Assembly: GCA_965237485.1 (NCBI GenBank)
Contig: CBDEFQ010000010.1
Location: 310,001 to 374,000, forward strand
Reading direction: 5' to 3'
From: JAAELZ01 sp965237485
Lineage (GTDB): Bacteria > Pseudomonadota > Gammaproteobacteria > Arenicellales > Poriferihabitantaceae
DNA: 64,000 nucleotides
Shown one piece after another: positions 57,473-64,000 of the stretch. Within the stretch, counting starts at the first letter, position 1. Each line of letters begins with the position of its first letter. Made by a program: the position numbers and the translations under genes. Below the pieces are notes generated by a model. The model saw only the letters and a program-made list of their open reading frames with translations. It did no database searches and was not told where the DNA came from.

Positions 57473-59126
57473 TGAGTACTTTTAAACCACGCAAACAAGT
57501 CATTACCAATGTGCGTTACATAGCCATTTTTGCCCTGATGGCGAGCACCACTATCGTCCACGGTCACGTAAGACGATGCGCTCAGAGCAACGCTTAGTAA
57601 CGCCTCTTTCTCAGCATGAAAGGGCTCTTTAGCACTGATCAGTATTGGGTTAATTTGTCCCGAAGAAATATCAATTCCCCACTCTCGCAACTGTTCCAAC
57701 AAGAGTGGTTGCGTGGTTTGACAATGATGATATTGATAGAGAATATAACTGACCAGACGAGGCCCATAATGTCGCCCTGCCACGGATGTCGGTAACTGGC
57801 CTTTGAGCTTTTTATTGTCTGGCGTTACCCAATGCGCTAAACGATAGCGGGTGGTATGAACCTTGATAAGCAAATCTTGCACTACAAAATCCCGATAGCC
57901 TTTAAAGCGAGAACCTTCGGGCACGGACTTCGCTGGTTCAATAACCAGATTTAGGTCAATTGACAGCCTTGGTGTTTTCTTTGCCTTGTTCGACCCAGCT
58001 CGCTGCTTAGGTTTGTCGCTAGAAGATGAACGTTTTGGCTCTGTTTTCTTATCCATATTACCGCCCTTAAAAGTAGGCCGCCTCTTCTGCCCCTTAAGGA
58101 TATTGATTTCATCTTTAAGCAATGCTATTTCTTCGTCCTGTTGTTGAACTCGCACCAACAGCTGCTCCACTAGCACCCGCAACATTTTTACTGCGGGGGT
58201 TTGTTCTTGTTCAGGAATGTCGGGAATAGAGGGTAGCTTACTCAAGGTCTTAAACGTCCGTTAACTGGATAGACCTTAGTGTACCATCGGTTTTGAAAGT
58301 CCAATTTTGCCTTCTCAACTGCGCCACAACGAACGTTAAGAAGACACCCCTGAACGTCCTTAAGCGATCTTTGTTATTAGCGTAAAGGGGCCTACAACCA
58401 CCCTGGAACTCAACCTAAATCGAGTCACTCGACCACGTTGAATTACCTTCCTTTTAGCGTAAAACCCTGTCAAGAAATATTTTGTTTTATTTTACCTGCC
58501 ACGGGTTATTGAGAAGTTACGTATTATCGTTGCAATCAATTGAATTAAAAGGAGAAACACCATGGTCGTCAAAGATAAATCCTTTCACCCAGAGGGTGCG
58601 CTAAAACCGGAGGTTTCAAACGCTGTTTCCACCTTATTATCGACTGAAACGTTCGATGGAAAAATTCACGTTGAATGGGACCCGTCAGCGGCAGTAACGC
58701 CCATAGGACCGTTGCCTTTTTTCATTCAATATTTAAAACTTGGTGGTCTGTTTAAGCCATGGGTGAGCAGTTGCCCATTGGAATATCGAAGCAATAACGC
58801 ACCTGAGAAGATCAATGTGTTGGGCTCATTTTTGTTGTCTGTTCTCTCGGGTCACAATCGCTACGCACACATGGCCAGCTTAATGGGCGATCGTATCAAC
58901 ACCAAAATGCTTGGAATGACCAAAGCGGTTAGCGACGATTCGGCGCGCCGTGCGCTGAAGAAGATGGATGAGGAACAAGGTATAGCCTGGCTACAAACTC
59001 ATTTGCAACGTTGCTACGAGCCCTTGCTCACACAGCCATGGATATTGGATTGTGACGTAACGGTTACCCCAGACGTCAGGGTAGCTGCACACATTTTAAT
59101 TCACAAGGGGCGGCGGAGAAATACTC

Positions 59127-59618
59127 ATGCCGAAATATAGCGTAGAACGAAGAGAAGCTGTTTTATCTAAATTATTATCATCAAATAGTCAGTCCTTCGC
59201 AGAAATATCTAGAGAAGAAGGAATCAGTGTTCAAACCTTGTATGATTGGCGAAATAAAGTCAGACGATCAGGAGTTTTAATGCCTAATAGTGATTCATCT
59301 AATCAGTGGGATTGCCAAACTAAGTTCACCGTAGTTCTTGAAACTGCTGCGATGAATGAACAAGAATTATCTGCGTATTGCCGAGAGAAAGGCCTATACC
59401 CTACTCAAATAACGCAATGGCGAGAAGCTTGTATTAATGGTGTTGATGAGGCTCTCATTAGCCCTAAAGTTGCGCGCGATGAAATACGTGCGTTAAAAAA
59501 AGACAAGAAGAAGCTAGAAACCCAGCTGCGCCGCAAAGATAAAGCCTTGGCTGAAACGGCCGCATTATTAGTATTACAAAAAAAGTTTCAGGCGCTTTGG
59601 GAGGACGAGGAAGTATGA
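59127..59618 (+). CDS. IS3-family OrfA
   Basis: 163 residues, differing from the copy at 19368 by two visible substitutions (Ala to Val in DWRNKVRRS, Ser to Pro in ALISPKVARD). Two helix-turn-helix segments and a C-terminal coiled coil. The stop TGA overlaps the orfB ATG at 59615 as ATGA, and the slippery A7G run lies just upstream. Confidence 0.88.
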   Translation: MPKYSVERREAVLSKLLSSNSQSFAEISREEGISVQTLYDWRNKVRRSGVLMPNSDSSNQWDCQTKFTVVLETAAMNEQELSAYCREKGLYPTQITQWREACINGVDEALISPKVARDEIRALKKDKKKLETQLRRKDKALAETAALLVLQKKFQALWEDEEV

Positions 59619-60664
59619 TTACGACTCAGACGCGCATTAAAGTAATCAATGATGTTAATGAAGCAGTAGACGCAGGTTCAAAGCGTTCAAGTGCTTGTGA
59701 GTTGGTTGGCCTTGCCGAGTCTACGCTTAGACGTTGGAAGCCAAAAGGAGAAGATAGTATCCGCAGTGATCAACGTCCTTTGGTAGAAAAGCCAGTCCCT
59801 GGCAATAAACTAAGCGAGCAAGAGCAGCAACACATTTTATCGATATGTAATGAATCGGCATACCATCATTTGCCGCCGTCGCAAATAGTACCGCAGTTGG
59901 CTGACAAAGGTATTTATGTGGCCAGCGAGTCTAGCTTTTATCGAGTTCTCAAGGCGCATGGGCAATTGAAGCACCGCGGCCGCGCCAAACAAAAGCAGTC
60001 CCGAACACCCGATACTCATATAGCGCTAAAACCTAATGCTGTGTGGATGTGGGATATCACCTATTTGGCGACGCGTACTATTGGCAAGCATTATTACCTG
60101 TACATGGTAGAAGACCTTTACAGTCGCTATGGCGTTCACTGGGAAGTACATCCTGTTGAAAGCGGTGAATTAGGTGCGCAGTTGATGTCTCAGGCGGCTC
60201 TAAAAGTGGCCAGCTGCGATGGCATGCCCGTCTTACACAGTGATAATGGCAGCCCAATGAAATCGTTCACAATGAGAGCGAAGTTAGAAGCATTAGGAAT
60301 AAAGCCCTCTTACTCAAGGCCAAGAGTAAGCAATGACAACGCTTATATTGAATCCATGTTTAGAACGGTAAAGTATTGCCCTGCGTGGCCTTCTCAAGGC
60401 TTCGATAGCTTAGAGGCCGCCCGCCAATGGGTGGGTAAGTTTATGCAATGGTATAACGAAGAACATCGTCACAGTGCTATACGCTACGTTACACCTGGCC
60501 AGCGTTATCGCGGTGAAGATAGTGCCCTATTAGCAAAACGAGAAGTTGTTTATCAGGAAGCTAAAGCAGCAAAACCTAATCGGTGGTCTGGCCAAACCCG
60601 AAATTGGCGGCCTTGTGGTGCGGTTGCGCTGAACCCACAAAAAGAAGTATTATTGGCTGCGTAG
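59615..60664 (+). CDS. IS3-family OrfB transposase (intact)
   Basis: 349 residues from ATG at 59615, preceded by GAGGAAG. Full integrase core: Asp in WMWDITYLATRT, Asp in VLHSDNGSPMKS, Glu in SNDNAYIESMFRTVKYCP, and the C-terminal WYNEEHRHSAIRYVTPGQRY. It lacks the extra T that breaks copy 1. Together with complete ends this is likely the active IS3 copy in the window. Confidence 0.92.
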   Translation: MITTQTRIKVINDVNEAVDAGSKRSSACELVGLAESTLRRWKPKGEDSIRSDQRPLVEKPVPGNKLSEQEQQHILSICNESAYHHLPPSQIVPQLADKGIYVASESSFYRVLKAHGQLKHRGRAKQKQSRTPDTHIALKPNAVWMWDITYLATRTIGKHYYLYMVEDLYSRYGVHWEVHPVESGELGAQLMSQAALKVASCDGMPVLHSDNGSPMKSFTMRAKLEALGIKPSYSRPRVSNDNAYIESMFRTVKYCPAWPSQGFDSLEAARQWVGKFMQWYNEEHRHSAIRYVTPGQRYRGEDSALLAKREVVYQEAKAAKPNRWSGQTRNWRPCGAVALNPQKEVLLAA

Positions 60665-60791
60665 GAAAATGTGCAACTACCCTGAAAATTGCCGGTTAAA
60701 CCGCTATACGGTCATCAAGAAGGTGCCAAGGTTGGCTATAACCCACACAAACCTGGCCGGCCCTCGCACACGTATCACACCTATATGATTG

Positions 60792-62065
60792 CACTGCTGT
60801 CCCGTTAACTTTCACAGCAACGAAAATTGATTAGGATTAAGGTTTGGGTGATGCATCGGGTCCCCTCGCAACAGTGCCATTAAATCACGTTTTTCAAACA
60901 AATTAAGCTGCAATACCCTCAATATTTGTTGCATCGTTTTGCCCGCCTTCGACTGCAATTTGATGAACATCAGTATTAGGTAAATACATAACGCAATCCA
61001 TATTTGGGTCAATACTGCGTTCTTGCTGGTGCCGATAAATGACTTCACCTTTAAGTTCTGCTTGATCCACTTGAAGAATAATTCCACCTGCCATCTGGCT
61101 TTATAAATATCGGCGATAGTTTGAGCACTGAGCTTAAAGTGGTTGGTTAAAAACACATAATGCTTGCCTGTAGTGGCATCGCGATAACCAATACGGCGTA
61201 ATCGAATCGAACACTCCTTTGCTGCTTTGACCCCCGTGAATTCAATCGTTTGATCACTGCTAAGTCCCGTTCCCTTGCGTACACTATGTCGCTTGATAAG
61301 GCGGTATGCAGCATTCTTCTTTAATCGTGTGACAAAGTATATTCCCTTGTCATTCAATTGCTTATACCAGGCATAGTCGTTGTATCCACGGTCAATAACT
61401 ACAATGCTGCCTTTCGGGAAAGCTACTTTCCTGCCTGCAGTAACATCAGCACATTTACCCTCGGTGATATTAACAAACTCAGGTAAGTAACCATCATGAT
61501 TCAGGCCTACATGCAGTTTGATTGCCCCTTTAGCTGATCGAAAGTCTGCCCATGGGAAAACCGATAAGCACAGATCAATGGTAGATGAGTCCAGCGAATA
61601 CAGGGGATTCTTGAAACGAAAGTTATGCCCTGGCGTTTTGCTCTGACAGCGCTTGAGTAATTGAGAGAATAGCGCTTCATAAAGGCTCGAAGGCTTGTTC
61701 TCATTGATGCGTGAAAGATTGGACCGCGTTAACACGGCACTACCAGGATGATACAAGCGGTGTGATTGAGTGCTGACATTATCAACAATATCACGCAAGC
61801 TATGACGGCCAGTCAATTGAGCTATAGTCAGGCTCACGAACTGTGACCAACGAGACGCTCTGCGGAATGAACGCCCCGAATGATGTTGAATTGCGAGTGC
61901 CTCGAATTCATGTCTCGGAACAATTTTGAGTATTTGATTTAGAACGGTATTACAATGTGACATGGTCTGATTTTCCTATTTGATTCAACGGTTTATCGCT
62001 AAACGTATTTTATCAAATTGAGAGAAAATCAGGCCTGTTTCTTTAGTGTTAACGGGACAGCAGTG
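60792..62065 (-). mobile_element. IS4-family element, copy 2 (in IS1380), complete
   Basis: 1274 bp between CACTGCTGTCCCGTTAAC at 60792 and its complement ending at 62065. The 9-bp duplication ATATGATTG lies at 60783-60791 and 62066-62074. Same ends and duplication length as copy 1 at 18555. Confidence 0.94.
60812..61963 (-). CDS. IS4-family transposase (intact)
   Basis: 383 residues, starting MSHCNTVLNQILKIVPRHEF with an N-terminal helical domain (SLTIAQLTGRHSLRDIVDNV). The DDE residues are Asp in YSLDSSTIDLCLS, Asp in IVVIDRGYNDYAW and Glu in the YKARWQVELFFKWIKQNLK signature (Y-x2-R-x3-E-x6-K). No lesion. It can serve as reference for the IS3-split copy at 18575. Confidence 0.93.
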   Translation of the reverse strand: MSHCNTVLNQILKIVPRHEFEALAIQHHSGRSFRRASRWSQFVSLTIAQLTGRHSLRDIVDNVSTQSHRLYHPGSAVLTRSNLSRINENKPSSLYEALFSQLLKRCQSKTPGHNFRFKNPLYSLDSSTIDLCLSVFPWADFRSAKGAIKLHVGLNHDGYLPEFVNITEGKCADVTAGRKVAFPKGSIVVIDRGYNDYAWYKQLNDKGIYFVTRLKKNAAYRLIKRHSVRKGTGLSSDQTIEFTGVKAAKECSIRLRRIGYRDATTGKHYVFLTNHFKLSAQTIADIYKARWQVELFFKWIKQNLKVKSFIGTSKNAVLTQIWIALCIYLILMFIKLQSKAGKTMQQILRVLQLNLFEKRDLMALLRGDPMHHPNLNPNQFSLL

Positions 62066-63098
62066 ATATGATTGCCAATCTTCGTCTTGTATTGGATGTT
62101 GAGGTCAAGTCTGGCACTGAGGTAGCTGCTAGTCATTCTTCGCCGGGTCTATGGGAGCTGTTGGATCGATTGCCACGTTCATCTTGGCCGCACTTTATTC
62201 GAGGCGATTGTGACTGGGGTACCCAGGATGTGATGAGCGCTGCAGAACAAAGAGGCGTCAATTACTTGTGGAAGTCTAAGTACGTTAAGCAACTGATACA
62301 GCAGCAGCATAGCGTGTCGGGCTGGGATTATGTTATCGATGGCTGGGAAGCCAAAGAAAGTTGTTTGAAGTTGGCTGCGTGGAACGATCATCGGCGCGTG
62401 GTAATCGTTCGTCGTCGTTTAGCAAAGGACGCGCTGCTGGTATTGGAAGAGAAAAGTCAAGGCCAGCAGAGCTTTGTTTTTTTGCAAGAAGCGGATGATA
62501 TTCGCGCGTTTGAATACGCTGTTCTGGTCACCTCATTAGACGATGAGGTGATTAGCATCGTCCAACATTATCGAGATCGAGCCGACTGCGAAAACAATTT
62601 TGATGAAATCAAGAACCATTGGGGTTGGGGCGGGTTTACTACCGCCGATATCAAGCCCTGTCGCTTTATAGCGCGGATCATTGCCTTGATTTATAACGGG
62701 TGGAATATATTCACTAGGCTGGCTAACCCAGACAAACATATGGAAGCGATTACTAGTCGACCGCTATTACTGAGTTCGGTGGGGCGCGTTACTGAATCGG
62801 GGCGGAAAAAGACTATGACGATTACTAGCACGCACGCCAAGGCCGACTTAATTCGCGACACGTTTGACCAAATACAACACGTCTTTAATTCATTGAAGGC
62901 GATTGCGCCGCAGTTGAGCGTGGCGCAAGTTTGGTGCCGCATTCTAAGCGAGGCGATGAAGAAATATCTTGGTGGAACGATTCTTCAACCGCCAGATGAC
63001 CGCTGTTTACTTGGCTAAAGTGTCTCGGAGGCAGTAGCGACGATGGAAGGGTTGTTTATGTTGGCCTCATTGGAGAGGCTTTAACTGCGTTTTTTAGG

Positions 63099-63232
63099 AT
63101 TAAGGTGCGTTTGATGAAATCATAGCGATTGCGTTTACCGTCGATTGCCAGATCGATTTCATCAGTGCCTTGTAGCAACAAGCGTGCCTTATCAAGGGTA
63201 TCTATATGGTGGTCATTCATAATGGTATTCAT
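63099..63232 (-). pseudogene. N-terminal fragment of an integrase-type transposase
   Basis: ATG at 63232 reads MNTIMNDHHIDTLDKARLLL, then QGTDEIDLAIDGKRNRYDFI and KRTLI. This resembles the start of integrase-core transposases that have a FLEGT..I.FAI....ERY.WI pattern. The frame is cut at 63098/63099 by the IS1380 right end, and nothing of it appears beyond 55198. Dead fragment. Confidence 0.5.
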
Positions 63233-63329
63233 TCACCATCATGAACAGAAATTAGATTAGTTCGGTATCATTTCCGATTAGAATCAGTCCCTTCTCTCAG
63301 TATCATTTCATGTTGGACAAGACTGAGTA

Positions 63330-64000
63330 TTGTGCTTTGATGCGACAAAGGGTAAGATCGTTTTGATTTACCCTGAATGGTGGGAAAAAGCAGAAAACAG
63401 ACTGAATGCGAATGTCGCAGACTTCGCAGTCAGGATTAAAAGTAAGCTGGAAACGCTAAAGCCAGAGGAACTTATAAGGAGAAAGAATCCTTACCTTTTC
63501 TGTTTAAGGGCCACCAACAAAACTGATGGTTTTGCGGCCTCGGTCTTAGATGCCTTTCTGTCTTCCAGTGAAGAAACTATGTTTGGCACGTTGGCGGAAC
63601 AATGCGCAGTTGTTATATGCCAGTCTGCGAAAAATGGGATGAAATCCACAGCAGAAGGTATAGATATAGAATATGTTGAAAATGAAACCAGAACAATAAT
63701 ACAAGTAAAATCGGGAAAGAATTGGGGAAACTCTTCACAAAGGAAAAACTGTCTGACTACTTCAATAAAGCCACTCGTAATCTTGCAGCAGGGAAATAAC
63801 GTGCATGTAAGATGCATTGAGGGCGTATGTTATGGCCCTGCGAGTAACCGGAGTAGAGGCAGCTACTACACTTACATAGGATCGGACTTCTGGGAGGAAG
63901 TAAGCGGTTGGGAAGATACTCACATTGCTTTGCTGAGTATATTCGTTGCGCACGCTCAAAACGGATTAATGGAATCAAAAACATTAGCAAAAGGCGCGGT
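63330..64000 (+). CDS. PmeII-like type II restriction endonuclease, runs off the window
   Basis: Open from TTG at 63330 to the window edge with no ATG near the start, so the N-terminus may be damaged. NPYLFCLRATNKT, LDAFLSSSEETMFGTLAEQC, GIDIEYVENETRTIIQVKSG, KNWGNSSQ and RCIEGVCYGPASN resemble PmeII-family restriction enzymes. The catalytic core is D-x(n)-Q-V-K at about 63670-63715. Between 63743 and 63800 the residues (NCLTTSIKPLVILQQ) do not fit. One added A near 63750 and one removed near 63797 would give KLSDYFNKATRNLAAGNNVH, so two compensating indels are likely. The matching methylase must be outside. Confidence 0.55.
   Translation, partial: MCFDATKGKIVLIYPEWWEKAENRLNANVADFAVRIKSKLETLKPEELIRRKNPYLFCLRATNKTDGFAASVLDAFLSSSEETMFGTLAEQCAVVICQSAKNGMKSTAEGIDIEYVENETRTIIQVKSGKNWGNSSQRKNCLTTSIKPLVILQQGNNVHVRCIEGVCYGPASNRSRGSYYTYIGSDFWEEVSGWEDTHIALLSIFVAHAQNGLMESKTLAKGA

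Larger units (their letters stand above)
55248..58245 (-). pseudogene. IS66-family transposase in pieces
   Basis: Read on the minus strand: the N-terminal part is 58245-57478, the middle 56264-55737, and the C-terminal part 55563-55248. IS5 separates the first two, the MITE the last two. A missing base (GACTTGGTGCG versus GACTTGGTCGCG on the plus strand in copy 2) near 55855-55860 adds a frameshift. The last part (HANKAELLLVLDRPDIPLHT, ETDIRDYVKKRKVSGSTRSD) is otherwise intact. Dead. Confidence 0.9.
55240..58520 (-). mobile_element. IS66-family element, copy 3, carrying MITE and IS5
   Basis: Ends GTAACTTCTCAATAACCCGTGGC at 55240 and the complement ending at 58520. The perfect 8-bp duplication GTATTATC lies at 55232-55239 and 58521-58528, as expected for IS66. 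It sits about 40 bp inside the left end of the IS1380 element, between its terminal repeat and its transposase ATG, so it cuts off that gene's promoter. Confidence 0.93.
59067..60694 (+). mobile_element. IS3-family element, copy 2 (in IS1380)
   Basis: 1628 bp, from CCCCAGACGTCAGGG at 59067 to AAAATTGCCG at 60694. The 4-bp target duplication GTTA lies at 59063-59066 and 60695-60698; removing the element restores GTAACGGTTAAACCG, the DVTVKP segment of the host transposase. Confidence 0.9.
58562..63018 (+). pseudogene. IS1380-family transposase split by IS3 and IS4
   Basis: Three parts: 58562-59066 (MVVKDKSFHPEGALKPEVSN to WILDCDVTV), 60695-60791 (KPLYGHQEGAKVGYNPHKPG, then RPSHTYHTYM), and 62066-63018 (NLRLVLDVEVKSGTEVAASH, HFIRGDCDWGTQDVMSAAEQ, YRDRADCENNFDEIKNHWGW with the Glu, to DDRCLLG). 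GHQEGAKVGYNP is a hallmark shared with ISEcp1-type transposases. Joined across the insertions the protein is uninterrupted by stops, about 520 residues. AAAGGAGAAACACC before the ATG at 58562 is a strong ribosome site. Confidence 0.85.
55199..63098 (+). mobile_element. IS1380-family element broken up by nested insertions
   Basis: Left end CCTAGAAAAATCAGTTGAA at 55199-55217; right end at 63080-63098, whose complement is CCTAAAAAACGCAGTTAAA. CCTAGA-type ends and 5-bp duplications are known for this family (e.g. ISEcp1). Flanking bases ATAAA (55194-55198) and ATTAA (63099-63103) nearly match. Inside lie IS66 copy 3 (with MITE and IS5), IS3 copy 2 and IS4 copy 2. Subtracting them and their duplications leaves about 1.7 kb, normal for IS1380. 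Confidence 0.8.

Noticed and set aside
1..64000. CRISPR arrays, tRNA or rRNA genes, riboswitches, prophage modules
   Set aside because: None were recognised by eye; repeats present are IS ends and MITEs, not spaced arrays. A covariance-model scan would be needed to exclude small RNAs.

Overview
This window looks like the chromosome of a marine, probably host-associated gammaproteobacterium caught in an insertion-sequence (IS) expansion and early gene decay. The core genes (polA, oxyR, def, putA, a YgiM/TIGR04211-type SH3 protein, rluE) and a SoeABC-type sulfite dehydrogenase fit that lineage. The lineage is inferred from gene content; no rRNA or tRNA was found. About sixteen ordinary host genes are broken, by a mix of substitution-type nonsense codons, small indels, IS insertions and deletions. 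About two dozen others look intact.

Layout. 1-2.7 kb: an IS3 end, a decayed D-cysteine desulfhydrase gene and an inverted partial copy of it around an IS256-type element that cuts a chemoreceptor-like gene. 2.9-9.2 kb: CBS protein, peptide deformylase, PhyH oxygenase, a dead DDE transposase, a frameshifted BesD/ArpA-like oxygenase, and an SLC13 transporter. 9.3-18.5 kb: an IS1202-type element with an exact 17-bp target duplication, broken eamA, a 260-bp MITE, broken SH3 protein, putA, an acyltransferase with an in-frame 163-bp MITE, and a lipase. 18.6-23.6 kb: an IS4 element split by an IS3 element, then an IS66 element carrying the same MITE. 23.6-34.9 kb: a dead Rieske-ThDP fusion enzyme, soeABC, a cation/proton antiporter, a Rieske-glutamate-synthase fusion, and an AEC transporter cut by IS256. 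35-38.6 kb: IS256, an IS200/IS605 relic, an XRE regulator, a MITE and part of an IS66. 38.6-48 kb: LysR and secreted-protein remnants, LOG hydrolase, polA, oxyR, dead rluE, acyl-CoA dehydrogenase, dead MFS transporter. 48.2-54.4 kb: a tight five-gene run for N-methyl amine, amino acid and ureide catabolism. 55.2-63.1 kb: one IS1380-family element broken up by IS66 (itself holding the MITE and an IS5 element), IS3 and IS4. 63.1-64 kb: an integrase fragment and a PmeII-like restriction enzyme running off the edge.

How it fits together. The metabolic genes suggest an aerobic heterotroph that oxidises amino acids (PutA, DadA-like), N-methylated glycines, ureides, acyl-CoAs and sulfite. Several of these routes are already broken. 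The most original structural result is a 163-bp MITE family, four copies, 5-bp AT-rich target duplications, whose 19-bp ends match the ends of the IS1380 element at 55199-63098. That element is the likely source of the transposase that moved it. One copy lies in frame inside an acyltransferase gene. The others ride in IS66 copies.
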